Below, piece after piece: positions 33,002 through 42,158 of a stretch of 64,000 bases of DNA. Position 1 is the stretch's first letter. Every line of letters begins with the position of its first letter. The position numbers and the translations under genes were made by a program. The stretch covers positions 3,791,501 to 3,855,500 of the forward strand of contig NZ_CP155729.1 in assembly GCF_039724765.1 (NCBI RefSeq), in the 5' to 3' direction. The notes beneath the pieces are model-generated. The model made no database searches. It saw only the letters and a program-made list of their open reading frames with translations, and was not told where the DNA came from. This stretch comes from Sagittula stellata E-37. Its GTDB lineage: Bacteria; Pseudomonadota; Alphaproteobacteria; Rhodobacterales; Rhodobacteraceae.

Positions 33002-36000
33002 TCGGCGGCCCCTTCGATACGGGTCGCCATATCGGCGAGGATGGAGTTGCGGCGGCTGCTCCAGAGGCCCGCCCGGTGCAGCTCCGCGAAGCGGGCCTGC
33101 ATTGCCGCATGGGCCCTGGGGTTGGCCTCGCGCAGGAAAGTGTCGGTCTCCGGATCGCCCAGCGTGGCCTCGTGGTAGAGATCGAAGAGATGGTCGGGAA
33201 CCGCCCGGGCGAGATGTGCGAAGGCGGCCATGTGGTCGAGCGTGGCGGCGATTTCCGCCGCGCCACGGAAGCCGTGGGGCCTCATGCCCCGGATCCAGGC
33301 CGGGTTGGCGGCGCGGGCGCGCACGATGCGGGCGATCTCTTCGGGCAGGCTGCGGGCGCGCGGGCGGGCCGGGTCGGTGTTGTCGAGGTGCCAGAGCGCG
33401 GCATTGCCTCCGGTGACCTGCTGGGCGGCGGCAAAGCCGCCTTCGTGCCCGACGAAGTCCATGGCGAGGAGCAGGTCAGTTTCCGGCAGATCGTGCAGGT
33501 GCACGAAGCTGTCGGCGGCGGCGACCCTGGCGGCGATGCCCCGGGCATCGCGGGTGGCGCTGTCGCCATCGAGCGCGAAGGCGGAGGCGGCAAGCCAGGC
33601 CTCGCCCGCCGCGCGGCGGCCCGCGTCGCTGTAGTCGTCGAGCGTGTCACCCATGTTCAGGCCGAAGCTGCCCGGCGCCGGGCCGTAGACGCGGGCGAGA
33701 TCGGCGCGCCCGCCGAAGGGGTTCCAGTCCGGCGCCTCGTCGCGTTGCGCCAGCGCACGGACGGCCTGCGAAAAGAGCGCGGAGAGGCTCGGGAAGACGT
33801 CGCGAAAGAGGCCGGAGACACGCAGGGTGACGTCGATGCGCGGGCGGTCGAGTTCGGCTATGGGCAGCACCTCGATCCCGGAGACGCGTTCGGAGCCCTT
33901 GTCCCAGACCGGTTTCACGCCGAGCAGGTGCAGCGCCATGGCGAATTCCTCGCCCGCCGTGCGCATGGTGGCAGAGCCCCAGAGGTCGACGATCAGGCCG
34001 CGCGGCCAGTCGCCTTCGTCCTGCAGATGGCGGCGCACCAGCTCCTCCGCCAGTTTCACGCCCTGCGCGTATGCGGCGCGGGTCGGGACGGAGCGCGGGT
34101 CGGTGGTGAAGAGGTTTCGTCCCGTGGGCAACACGTCGCGGCGGCCGCGGTAGGGCGACCCCGACGGACCGGGTGCGATCCGGCGCCCGTCGAGGGCCGC
34201 AGGGATGGCGCGGCGTTCGGCCTCGGGCGATCCGGTTGGATCGCGGGAGGCCTGCGCCGAAAGGTCGTCGCGGCCCCAAACGTGCAGGCCCTCGCCGAAC
34301 TGGCTTTCCTTCACGTCGCAGACGAAACGGTCGATGCGGGTGATCGCCTCGGCGATGGAGGCGGCGCGGTCGAGGCCGAGGTCGTCCTCCACCCCCAGCG
34401 CCTGCGCCTCGTCGCGGATGTCGGCCTGAAGCCGGTCCCGGCGGCGCGGGTCGAGCCCGTCGGCGTTGGAGAATTCGTCCAGCAGTGCCTCGAGCCGGGC
34501 GAGCCGGTCGGGGGTTCCACTTTCGCGCAGCGGCGGGGGCGTGTGGCCAAGGGTCAGCGCGCCCAGGCGGCGCTTGGCCTGCGCGGCTTCCCCGGGGTCG
34601 TTGACGATGAAGGGGTAGATCACCGGCAGGGTGCCGGTCAGCGCCTTCGGCCAGCAGGCGGCGGAGAGCGCCACGGATTTGCCCGGTAGCCATTCCAGCG
34701 TGCCGTGGGCGCCGATGTGGATCAGCGCGTCGGCCTGCTGTTGCAGCCAGAGGTAGAAGGCCACGTAGCCGTGGCAGGGCGTGCGCGACAGGTCGTGGTA
34801 GTCGTCGTCGCGGGTTTCCGGCCTCCCGCGTTCGGGCTGCAGCGCGACCGTCGCGCGGCCGCAGCGGATGGCGGCGAAGCGGAAGGCGCCATCGCGGACA
34901 AGCGTGTCGGTGTCGGGCTCGCCCCATGCGGCGTGGAGGTCGTCCTGCAGACTTTGCGGCAAATTGGCGAGAGCGGCCTCATAGGCGCGCAGCGGCCAGC
35001 TTTCGGTTCGGGCCAGAAGCTCTGCGGGCAGGTCGGCGGGGGCGTCCGTCACGGCGTGACCGGCGTCGCGCAGGTCGTCGAGGATGGATCGGGCAGAGGC
35101 CAGCGCATCGAGGCCCACGGCGTGGCCGATGTTCCAGTCCTTGCCCGGGTAGGTCGACAAGATCAGCGCCGGGCGGCGGTCGCCGGGCGCGCGCCGGGCG
35201 AGCGACAGGCGCGCCTCTACCCGGTCGGCGAGGGCGGCGATGCCTTCATCATGTGCGGCGTGGACGGCGCGGGCGAACTGCAGGTCGGAGTCCCGGTCGC
35301 CGGTTTCCTTGAAGGAGACGGGTTCGCCCAGGATGGTGCCATCCACCTCCGGCAGCACGACGTGCATGGCCAGATCGGCGGGAGACACGCCCCGGTCGGC
35401 TTCCGCCCAGGCCTTGCGGTCGGAGGTCGACAGCACGCACTGGAAGACCGGCACGTCGGCGGCATCGAGCGGCGAGGTGCCGTCCGCGCCCTTGCCGGAG
35501 AAAGCGGTGGCGTTGACGATGGCCGCCGGGGCCAGAGCGGCGATCTGACGGCGCAGCCAGCCTGCCGCTTCGGGCGCCTTCAGGGACGGGACGAAGAAGG
35601 CAGTGACGGCGAAGCCGCGCGCGGCAAACTCCTCGTACAGTGCCCGGATCGGCGCGAGGTCGGCGGAGACGAGGTAGGAGCGGTAGAAGACCAGCGCCAG
35701 AGGGGTCTTGCCGGACACCCGCGTCAGCACCGGACAGGTCACGCCGTGTTCGGGTGTCCAGCAGCTGAGCGGCGGCAAACCCTTGGCCCCGCGCACAGGC
35801 CCGGCATAAAGGCCTGCCGCCAGCGCCAGTTGCGCCAGTGCCGCCTGCGCCGCCACGGTGCCGCCCGCGTCGCAGAGATGCGCCAGCCGCCGCAGGGTCG
35901 ACACCGGCAGAGTCGACATCTCGTCGAGGCGCGTGTCCTCGCGCCCGTCGGCGGGCAACACGGCCAGCGCGATGCCCTTCTGTTGCGCCAGCGACAGCAC

Positions 36001-36306
36001 CTGCTGCAGGCCGTAGGACCAGTAGGGCACGCCGCCGATCAGGCGGATCAGGATGCCCTTCGCGCCCTCCAGCGTCTGTTCCACGTAGGTGTCGACCGAC
36101 AGCGGATGCCTGAGGGCGGCGAGATTGGCGAGACGGAGCGTGGGCATCCGCCCCTCTGGCCCGCCGCCGCGCCGCCAGCCTTCGGCAAAGGCGCCGAGGT
36201 CGCTGTCGGAGAACGACAGCACGACGAGGTCCGCCGGGCTCTGGCCCAGGTCCTGCGGCGTCTCGCTTTCTTCGAGGCCGTGGCTTTCGCGGAAGATGAC
36301 GTGCAT
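32998..36306 (-). CDS. cobN: CobN, cobaltochelatase large subunit
   Basis: A 1102-residue subunit that binds hydrogenobyrinic acid a,c-diamide and cobalt in the ATP-dependent aerobic chelatase CobNST. It begins MHVIFRESHGLEE. The CobN/magnesium chelatase H core shows GLYAGPVRGAKGLPPL, then ALVFYRSYLVSADL, IHIGAHGTLEWLPGKSV (His-rich active region), YPFIVNDPGEAAQAKRR and WGSATMRTAGEEFAMALHLLG in order. The length is somewhat below the ~1270 of the classic enzyme. CobS/CobT chelatase partners are not in the window. It starts 45 bases after cobW and overlaps cobG by four bases. Confidence 0.95.
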   Translation of the reverse strand: MHVIFRESHGLEESETPQDLGQSPADLVVLSFSDSDLGAFAEGWRRGGGPEGRMPTLRLANLAALRHPLSVDTYVEQTLEGAKGILIRLIGGVPYWSYGLQQVLSLAQQKGIALAVLPADGREDTRLDEMSTLPVSTLRRLAHLCDAGGTVAAQAALAQLALAAGLYAGPVRGAKGLPPLSCWTPEHGVTCPVLTRVSGKTPLALVFYRSYLVSADLAPIRALYEEFAARGFAVTAFFVPSLKAPEAAGWLRRQIAALAPAAIVNATAFSGKGADGTSPLDAADVPVFQCVLSTSDRKAWAEADRGVSPADLAMHVVLPEVDGTILGEPVSFKETGDRDSDLQFARAVHAAHDEGIAALADRVEARLSLARRAPGDRRPALILSTYPGKDWNIGHAVGLDALASARSILDDLRDAGHAVTDAPADLPAELLARTESWPLRAYEAALANLPQSLQDDLHAAWGEPDTDTLVRDGAFRFAAIRCGRATVALQPERGRPETRDDDYHDLSRTPCHGYVAFYLWLQQQADALIHIGAHGTLEWLPGKSVALSAACWPKALTGTLPVIYPFIVNDPGEAAQAKRRLGALTLGHTPPPLRESGTPDRLARLEALLDEFSNADGLDPRRRDRLQADIRDEAQALGVEDDLGLDRAASIAEAITRIDRFVCDVKESQFGEGLHVWGRDDLSAQASRDPTGSPEAERRAIPAALDGRRIAPGPSGSPYRGRRDVLPTGRNLFTTDPRSVPTRAAYAQGVKLAEELVRRHLQDEGDWPRGLIVDLWGSATMRTAGEEFAMALHLLGVKPVWDKGSERVSGIEVLPIAELDRPRIDVTLRVSGLFRDVFPSLSALFSQAVRALAQRDEAPDWNPFGGRADLARVYGPAPGSFGLNMGDTLDDYSDAGRRAAGEAWLAASAFALDGDSATRDARGIAARVAAADSFVHLHDLPETDLLLAMDFVGHEGGFAAAQQVTGGNAALWHLDNTDPARPRARSLPEEIARIVRARAANPAWIRGMRPHGFRGAAEIAATLDHMAAFAHLARAVPDHLFDLYHEATLGDPETDTFLREANPRAHAAMQARFAELHRAGLWSSRRNSILADMATRIEGAAE

Positions 36307-36351
36307 CGGCGGTTCCCGGAAAGGCGGCGCACAGCCCCGCCCTACCTTACG

Positions 36352-37407
36352 TCATTCTGCGGCGACAGGCGCGGCCCCGAGGACCGCCCCGATGGCCTCG
36401 GGTTGGATGTCGTCATGTTCCGCGATGACCACGACCCGGCTGACGCGCGCCTCGTCCGGCTTCCACGGGCGGTCGTACTGATGACGCACCCGCGCGCCCA
36501 CCGCCTGCACCAGAAGGCGCATAGGCTTGCCCTTGACGGCGGCATACCCTTTCACCCGAAGGATGTTCTGCTCCTTCGCGAGGCGCTCGATGGCGGCGAC
36601 CAGCTGGGCGGGACTGTCCTGTTCCGGCAGCTCCACAACGACCGATTCGAAGTCGTCGTGCTCGTGATCGTCGTGGTCGTCGTGATGCGAGGGGCGCGCG
36701 TCCATGTCGTCCTCTGCGGCGGCTTCCAGCCCGAGGATCACGCGCGGGTCGACCACACCTTCGGCCACTTCGACCACCGGCAGCGGGCGCGGTGCCTCGG
36801 CGGCGATGATCGCCTTGGCCTTCGCCACGCCTTCGGGTCCGGCGAGGTCGGGCTTGGTCAGCAGGATGATGTCGGCGCAGGAGATCTGGTCCTCGAAGAC
36901 CTCGCTCAGCGGCGTCTCGTGGTCGATGCTGTCGTCGGCCAGACGCTGCGCGTCCACCCGCGCCACATCGGGAGCGAAGCGGCCCGCCGCCACGGCCTCC
37001 GCATCGGCCAGCGCGATCACGCCGTCGACGGTGATCTTCGACCGGATGTCGGGCCAGTCGAAGGCTTTCAGAAGCGGCTTCGGCAGGGCGAGGCCGGAGG
37101 TCTCGATCAGGATGTGGTCGGGGCGCGGGTCGAGCGCCATCAGCGCCTCGATGGTGGGGATGAAGTCGTCGGCCACGGTGCAGCAGATGCAGCCGTTGGC
37201 GAGCTCCATGATGTTCTCGGCCGGGCAGTCGGGGATGGCGCAGGATTTCAGGATGTCGCCGTCCACGCCCACGTCGCCGAATTCGTTGACCACCACGGCC
37301 AGGCGGCGGCCGCCGGGGTTCTGCATCAGGTGGCGCACCAGCGTCGTCTTGCCGGAGCCGAGGAAGCCGGTGATCACGGTGACGGGGAGTTTGGCTAGAT
37401 CGGTCAT
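36352..37407 (-). CDS. cobW: CobW, GTP-dependent metal chaperone
   Basis: A 351-residue COG0523 GTPase that likely delivers cobalt to CobN. The P-loop ITGFLGSGKTTLVRH (12-26), the metal-binding ELANGCICC (about 69-77, CxCC type) and DLAGPE-adjacent LLTKPD (NKxD-like TKPD) are present. A histidine/aspartate-rich metal loop HHDDHDDHEHDD lies near 240-252. The stop is 45 bases before cobN, and the start abuts the DUF1636 gene stop. It belongs to the riboswitch-controlled run. Confidence 0.95.
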   Translation of the reverse strand: MTDLAKLPVTVITGFLGSGKTTLVRHLMQNPGGRRLAVVVNEFGDVGVDGDILKSCAIPDCPAENIMELANGCICCTVADDFIPTIEALMALDPRPDHILIETSGLALPKPLLKAFDWPDIRSKITVDGVIALADAEAVAAGRFAPDVARVDAQRLADDSIDHETPLSEVFEDQISCADIILLTKPDLAGPEGVAKAKAIIAAEAPRPLPVVEVAEGVVDPRVILGLEAAAEDDMDARPSHHDDHDDHEHDDFESVVVELPEQDSPAQLVAAIERLAKEQNILRVKGYAAVKGKPMRLLVQAVGARVRHQYDRPWKPDEARVSRVVVIAEHDDIQPEAIGAVLGAAPVAAE

Positions 37408-37794
37408 TCAGTCGGCCTCCACAGGGGTGTTCGGGGTCAGGGGCGGAATACGCGCCACGCAGTTGCGCTTGAAGTGTTCGGGACGCTCGCGCCACGGGAT
37501 CAACCCGTCGCCGGTCGCGTGATAGCGCGCCGCGCCGTCGAGCAGCATGTCCGGATGCGACGCCTCGTCGACATTCCCGAACACGTAGGTCCAGCGGTCG
37601 CCGCCGCGCAGGGCGACGGTACAACCGGCATCGCAATTCTGCAGGCATTCGACGGCGGTCAGGCGCAGGCCCTCGGGCAAAGGCCGGTCGGCAAGGGCAT
37701 CGTAGAGCGCCTGCCCGGGCCGGCGGTCGTCGGCGGGGATGTCCTGCCCCCGGCGGCACTTCACGCAGACCAGAAGTTCGGTCTCTGACGGCAT
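37408..37794 (-). CDS. DUF1636 cysteine-rich (ferredoxin-like) metal-binding protein
   Basis: A 128-residue small protein starting MPSETELLVCVKCRRG; an ATG five codons upstream at 37809 is an alternative. The CVKC and CLQNCDAGC cysteines form a thioredoxin-like ferredoxin or metal site. DUF1636 genes commonly travel with cobW/cobN, which suggests a role in metal sensing or delivery. It is the first gene after the adenosylcobalamin riboswitch and is immediately followed by cobW. Confidence 0.88.
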   Translation of the reverse strand: MPSETELLVCVKCRRGQDIPADDRRPGQALYDALADRPLPEGLRLTAVECLQNCDAGCTVALRGGDRWTYVFGNVDEASHPDMLLDGAARYHATGDGLIPWRERPEHFKRNCVARIPPLTPNTPVEAD

Positions 37795-37905
37795 GGCGAC
37801 CTCGCGCATCTGGGGGGACCTTGAGCGGGGCACGGGCCAAGACAGGCCCTCTCCCGACCCCGGATCACCCCGTCCGGTTTCGTTCCTCCGCCCCTTCCAC
37901 GGCGC

Positions 37906-38098
37906 GGCCACTGGCAGGTCTCCCGGCTTGCGGAACTGGGCGGCAGGCAGTCCTGCCGATCCCAACGGAACCCGGCCTTCCCGGCGATGTCGCCAGTGGC
38001 TTCGGGCCCTTTCCGGTCACGGTCGCGGGGGCGGCTGCGCCTGACCCCGACGCGGGGCTGCGCATTCCCTTTTCACCTGCTAGACACAGGCACCAGCA
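37906..38098 (-). promoter_or_regulatory. Adenosylcobalamin riboswitch
   Basis: Read on the minus strand, the leader shows the ordered landmarks of the class. GGTGCCTGTGT (from about 38095) and GGTGAAAAGGGAATGC are followed by GAAGCCACTGG (about 37991-38002) and GGGAAGGCCGG. The B12 box GCCGGGAGACCTGCCAGTGG (about 37909-37928) comes last. A ~110-base stretch then leads to the DUF1636 start. AdoCbl binding should repress the DUF1636-cobW-cobN-cobG-cobH-cobI-cobJ run. The promoter must lie at about 38100-38150, overlapping the leader of divergent cobO. Confidence 0.92.
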
Positions 38099-38147
38099 CT
38101 CCGGCTGATGCGCCGGACGCCCGGCAATGTCAAGGAGAGCCCGCGCC

Positions 38148-38759
38148 ATGAGCGAAGACGAAAACGCCCGCCACACCGAAAAGATGAAGAAGATCAAGGC
38201 GGCCCGCGACCGGATGATGGCGACCAAGACGGAGGAGAAGGGCCTGATTATCGTCCATACCGGGACCGGCAAGGGCAAGTCGTCCTCCGGATTCGGCATG
38301 ATCATGCGCTGCATCGCGCATGGCATGCCCTGTGCGGTGGTGCAGTTCATCAAGGGCGCCTGGCCCACCGGCGAAGGCACGTTCCTGCGCGAACGCTTCG
38401 CGGCGGAGTGCCGGTTCTTCGTGTCGGGGGAAGGGTTCACGTGGGAGACGCAGGACCGCGAACGCGACATCGCGGCGGCGCAAAACGGCTGGGAGATCGC
38501 CAAGACGCAGATCCTCGACCCGGAAGTGCAGTTCGTTCTGCTCGACGAGATCAACATCGCGCTGCGCTACGACTATCTCGACATCGACGACGTGGTGGGG
38601 TTCCTGCTGGAGCAGAAACCGCCGATGACCCATGTCTGCCTGACCGGGCGCAACGCCAAGCCCGAACTGATCGAGGCGGCGGACCTCATCACCGACATGA
38701 CGCTTGTCAAACACCCGTTCCGTGAAGGGGTGAAGGCGCAGAAGGGCGTCGAGTTCTGA
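38148..38759 (+). CDS. cobO: CobO, corrinoid adenosyltransferase
   Basis: A 203-residue CobA/CobO-type ATP:cob(I)alamin (cobyrinic acid a,c-diamide) adenosyltransferase. The P-loop HTGTGKGKSSSGFG (about 38-51) is characteristic. QFIKGAWPTGE, LDEINIALRYDYL and CLTGRNAKPELIEAADLITDM follow. The start MSEDENARHTEK at 38148 is preceded by AAGGAGA. It is divergent from the riboswitch-controlled operon, so both share one short promoter region. Confidence 0.95.
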   Translation: MSEDENARHTEKMKKIKAARDRMMATKTEEKGLIIVHTGTGKGKSSSGFGMIMRCIAHGMPCAVVQFIKGAWPTGEGTFLRERFAAECRFFVSGEGFTWETQDRERDIAAAQNGWEIAKTQILDPEVQFVLLDEINIALRYDYLDIDDVVGFLLEQKPPMTHVCLTGRNAKPELIEAADLITDMTLVKHPFREGVKAQKGVEF

Positions 38760-38802
38760 GATTGTGGCGCCGGATTTCGGCTCGCCTGCGGCGACCCGAC
38801 CC

Positions 38803-38850
38803 GCTGGGGGTTCCCCCCAGACCCCCAAGGTATTTGGACCAAGATGAAGG
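38803..38850 (+). repeat. Dispersed REP-like element A, copy after cobO
   Basis: CTGGGGG / CCCCCAG stem, then ACCCCC, AAGGTATTT and CCAAGATGAAGG. It lies 43 bases after the cobO stop and may act as its terminator-like end. Confidence 0.75.
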
Positions 38851-38978
38851 CAAGACTTCTTTAATCGGAATCGGAGAGGCTGGCCGGGCGGTACAGGGAG
38901 AGGTCCCGATGACCGCCCAAGGTGAAGGCACCGCGCCTCCCCCTTCGACGAAGGCCCGAGGCGCGGTGTCCGACCCGC

Positions 38979-39014
38979 CCCTTCATCTTGGCGAAAAATA
39001 CCTCCGCCGGAGGC
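38979..39014 (-). repeat. Dispersed REP-like element A, inverted copy
   Basis: CCTTCATCTTGGCGAAAAATA and then CCTCCGCCGGAGGC give the element in reverse orientation, with a shorter stem (CCTCCG/CGGAGG). It forms an inverted pair with the copy at 38803-38850. Confidence 0.75.
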
Positions 39015-39460
39015 ATCCTGTCCGGGCCGTTTGCGCCGTTTGACGTGTGGGGACGTGCGTCAGGGAAACGGGCAGGCTGTTCCGGCTGGATCAGTGGGCG
39101 CGGCGAGCGGAATTTCTGCAATGCGCTCTCTGCCCCTGGTGCCTGTCTTCGGAATTGGGTGAGGCCGGGGCGTCCCTGGGAGCGGCGCCGTGTGGATGGC
39201 GTTGCGCCTGGCCTGGGGAAGGTCGACGTTTAGCTCATTGCTTGCCACCACGGGACATGACCGGTGCGCGAAGATTTCCGGTAGCGGTCAACGAGACAAC
39301 GGACTTGCTTCGGCGGTTCTTGCCGGAACGAACAGTGGCCGGTCGTGGGTTCGCGGGCGGGCGCTTCGGCATGCCAAGATGGTTTCGGCGCGTTGACCCT
39401 GCGTTCAAGGCTGGTAACGGTGGATGTCACTATCCCGAAACCAGCGAGGACCACCGCCAG

Positions 39461-39727
39461 ATGTTCAGGAAACGGCTGCAGGACGCCACCTCCCGTCACG
39501 AGGAGGTCTACGGCTTCTACGAGAAGATCTATACCGTCATCGACCTCTGCGCGGGGCTCGCGTTTCTCTTCGGATCCATCCTCTTCTTCTGGGAAGACAC
39601 GCAATACCCGGCGACCTGGCTTTTTACCGTGGGCTCCGCCCTGTTCGTCGCGCGGCCGGCGTCGCGGTTCGCCCGGGAGTATCACCTTGCGCAGCTCCCG
39701 CTGCCCGGGGATCGTGACCCGGAATGA
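39461..39727 (+). CDS. YrhK-like small membrane protein
   Basis: An 88-residue protein with two closely spaced hydrophobic segments: [19 protein letters not shown] (about 27-45) and [34 protein letters not shown] is typical of the YrhK domain. The start [15 protein letters not shown] at 39461 was chosen over in-frame codons further upstream that encode unrelated sequence. Its stop overlaps the cobQ start by four bases (ATGA), so it is coupled to a cobalamin gene although no direct role is known. Confidence 0.75.
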   Translation: MFRKRLQDATSRHEEVYGFYEKIYTVIDLCAGLAFLFGSILFFWEDTQYPATWLFTVGSALFVARPASRFAREYHLAQLPLPGDRDPE

Positions 39728-41169
39728 CGCGCGCCCTGATGCTTCAGGGCACCGGGTCCAACGTGGGCAAGTCGGTGCTGGTGGCCGGGCTATGTCGGGC
39801 GGCGCTGCGGCGCGGCCTCTCGGTGGCGCCGTTCAAGCCGCAGAACATGTCGAACAACGCCGCCGTGACAGTCGACGGCGGCGAGATCGGCCGCGCGCAG
39901 GCGTTGCAGGCGCGGGCCTGCGGGCTGGAGCCGCTGACCGACATGAACCCTGTTCTGCTGAAACCGGAGACCGACGTGGGATCTCAGGTCGTGGTGCAGG
40001 GCAAGCGGCTGGCGACGGTGAAGGCGCGCGAATACGCCGCCCTGAAGCCGCAGTTGCTGGGTCATGTCCGCGAGAGTTTCGCGCGGCTGAAGGCGCGCCA
40101 TGACCTGGTGATCGTCGAGGGCGCGGGTAGCCCGGCAGAGGTCAACCTGCGCGCCGGCGACATTGCGAACATGGGTTTTGCGGAGGCCGTGGACCTGCCC
40201 GTCGTGCTGATCGGCGACATCGACCGCGGCGGCGTCATCGCGCAGGTGGTGGGCACGCAGGCGGTGCTGTCACCCGGCGACAACGCGCGGATCGAGGGCT
40301 TCCTGATCAACAAGTTCCGTGGCGACCCCTCGCTTTTCGACGACGGCTATGCGCTGATCGAGGCGCGCACCGGCTGGCGCGGCTTCGGCACCGCGCCGTG
40401 GTTCGCCCATGCCTGGAAGCTGCCTGCCGAGGATGCGCTGGACATCCGGGCCCCCGTGCGGCAGGAGGGGCTGCACATCGTCTGCCTGCGCCTGTCGCGG
40501 ATCGCCAATTTCGACGACATGGACCCCCTGGCGCAGGAACCGGGTGTCCGGCTGACCATGCTGGGCCACGGAGAGCCGATCCCCGGCGATGCCGATCTCG
40601 TGGTCCTGCCCGGCTCGAAGAGCACGCGGGGCGACCTTGCCTTTCTGCGCGATCAGGGCTGGGACATCGACCTTGTCGCGCATCACCGGCGCGGCGGCCA
40701 TGTGCTGGGGATCTGCGGCGGCTTCCAGATGCTGGGACGGCGGGTGGCCGACCCCGACGGTATCGAGGGCGCGGCGGGCGAGACGGCGGGGCTTGGCCTT
40801 CTCGACGTCGACACGGTGATGACCGGCGACAAGCGCCTGACCCGCGTGGACGCGCGACACGCCGCGACCGCCCTGCCCTTCGCCGGATACGAGATCCATA
40901 TCGGGCGGACGACGGGCACGGATTGCGCGCGGCCCTTCGCTTTCGTCGATGGCCGCCCCGAAGGCGCCTGTTCGCCGGACGGGCGCGTGACGGGCAGCTA
41001 CCTGCATGGCATGTTCACCGACGACGCCTTCCGCGCCGGATTCCTGAAGCGGTTCGGGGTGGCCTCGTCGCAAGCCTACGACGCGACGGTGGACGCGACG
41101 CTGGATGCCCTTGCGGACCACCTCGAAACGCATCTCGACGTGGCGGGACTGCTGGCGGCGGCACGCTAG
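39724..41169 (+). CDS. cobQ: CobQ, cobyric acid synthase
   Basis: A 481-residue enzyme that amidates four side chains of adenosylcobyrinic acid a,c-diamide using glutamine and ATP. The N-terminal domain [20 protein letters not shown] (4-23) and [12 protein letters not shown] are CobQ signatures. The C-terminal glutamine amidotransferase domain has [13 protein letters not shown] and the cysteine-containing [14 protein letters not shown] (about 329-342). It overlaps the YrhK-like gene by four bases and converges with cobD. Confidence 0.95.
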   Translation: MTRALMLQGTGSNVGKSVLVAGLCRAALRRGLSVAPFKPQNMSNNAAVTVDGGEIGRAQALQARACGLEPLTDMNPVLLKPETDVGSQVVVQGKRLATVKAREYAALKPQLLGHVRESFARLKARHDLVIVEGAGSPAEVNLRAGDIANMGFAEAVDLPVVLIGDIDRGGVIAQVVGTQAVLSPGDNARIEGFLINKFRGDPSLFDDGYALIEARTGWRGFGTAPWFAHAWKLPAEDALDIRAPVRQEGLHIVCLRLSRIANFDDMDPLAQEPGVRLTMLGHGEPIPGDADLVVLPGSKSTRGDLAFLRDQGWDIDLVAHHRRGGHVLGICGGFQMLGRRVADPDGIEGAAGETAGLGLLDVDTVMTGDKRLTRVDARHAATALPFAGYEIHIGRTTGTDCARPFAFVDGRPEGACSPDGRVTGSYLHGMFTDDAFRAGFLKRFGVASSQAYDATVDATLDALADHLETHLDVAGLLAAAR

Positions 41170-41171
41170 GC

Positions 41172-42140
41172 TCAGCGCAGGGCGGCCTCCACAATGGGCC
41201 ATTCGTCGTGGCCCGGCAGGCCCAGCCGCAGCCATGTGGCGCTGTAGGGGAAGACGCGGCTCCAGACATGGGCCTGCGCCAGGCGGTCCTGTGCCGCCGT
41301 TGCATCGGGCACCTCGTAGGTCCGGAAGAGCGGGCAGCCCCCCGCCAGCGGCCAGCCGCGCGCCATGGCGAGCGCATCCATAGCGGCGCAGTCGCGGTCG
41401 AGCCGGGCAATGGTTTCGGCCTGCCATCCCGTGTCGGCCAGTGCGGTACAGGCGATCTCGATCGCGGGGCCGGAAACGGGCCATGGCCCGGCCATCGCCC
41501 TCAGCCGGTCCGCCAGCGGCCCGGTCGCCAGCGCGAAACCCAGCCGCAGCCCCGCCAGCCCGTAGAACTTCCCGAAGGAGCGCAGGACCACCACGTTGTC
41601 GCGCAGGCGGTGCAGGTCGGGGGCGATGCAGGCACCGGGCGTTGCGTCGCCGAAACTCTCGTCGACCACCAGCAGGCCGACCTGCTCGGAGAGCACGGCT
41701 ATCGCTTCGGTGTCCAGCACGCGGCCATCGGGGTTGTTGGGCGTGACCACCACGGCAAGGTCGGCGCCGTGGAGCGCGTCGGGGGTGGCCACATCCTCAA
41801 CCGTCCAGCCGAAAGCGCGGAGGCAGGCGGCGTGTTCGTTGTAGGTGGGCGTGAGAACGCGGGCGGTGCCGGGCGCGGCAAGGAAGGGCACGGCCTGGAT
41901 CGCAGCCTGCGCGCCCGCCAGTGGCACGACGTCGGCGCGGGTGGCGTAGGCTCGGGCCGCGACGCTGCGCAGAAGGTCCATGTCGGTTCGGGTCGGCAGC
42001 GCCTGCCATGCCTGCGGAGGAACGTGCGGCACCGGGTAGGGCACGCGGTTGATGCCGGTGGACAGGTCGATCCAGTCGAGCGCCACGCCACCGAAGCGTC
42101 TGATGGCGGCGTCGAGGTTGCCTCCGTGATCGCGTGCCAT
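41172..42140 (-). CDS. cobD: Threonine-phosphate decarboxylase-like aminotransferase (CobD; CobC of Pseudomonas)
   Basis: A 322-residue PLP-dependent enzyme of fold type I that makes (R)-1-aminopropan-2-ol phosphate from L-threonine phosphate. It has MARDHGGNLDAAIRRFG at the N-terminus, VTPNNPDGR, LLVVDESFGD and the PLP lysine in RSFGKFYGLAGLRLGFAL (about 191-208). It lies downstream of cbiB, bluE and the phosphatase in a minus-strand operon. Nomenclature differs between pathways (CobC in Pseudomonas). Confidence 0.93.
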   Translation of the reverse strand: MARDHGGNLDAAIRRFGGVALDWIDLSTGINRVPYPVPHVPPQAWQALPTRTDMDLLRSVAARAYATRADVVPLAGAQAAIQAVPFLAAPGTARVLTPTYNEHAACLRAFGWTVEDVATPDALHGADLAVVVTPNNPDGRVLDTEAIAVLSEQVGLLVVDESFGDATPGACIAPDLHRLRDNVVVLRSFGKFYGLAGLRLGFALATGPLADRLRAMAGPWPVSGPAIEIACTALADTGWQAETIARLDRDCAAMDALAMARGWPLAGGCPLFRTYEVPDATAAQDRLAQAHVWSRVFPYSATWLRLGLPGHDEWPIVEAALR

Positions 42141-42158
42141 GTGGTTCCTTTCGTGTCG

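Larger units (their letters stand above)
38760..39460. other. 700-base gene-free stretch with two element-A copies
   Basis: There is no supported gene. Two copies of dispersed repeat A face each other: one at 38803-38850 in plus orientation, the other at 38979-39014 inverted. The remainder (39015-39460) has only short open frames without motifs, directly before the YrhK-like gene. Confidence 0.6.

Noticed and set aside
34705..37398. An 897-codon plus-strand frame opposite cobN and cobW
   Set aside because: Low-complexity shadow of well-supported minus-strand genes; no ribosome site or family motif.
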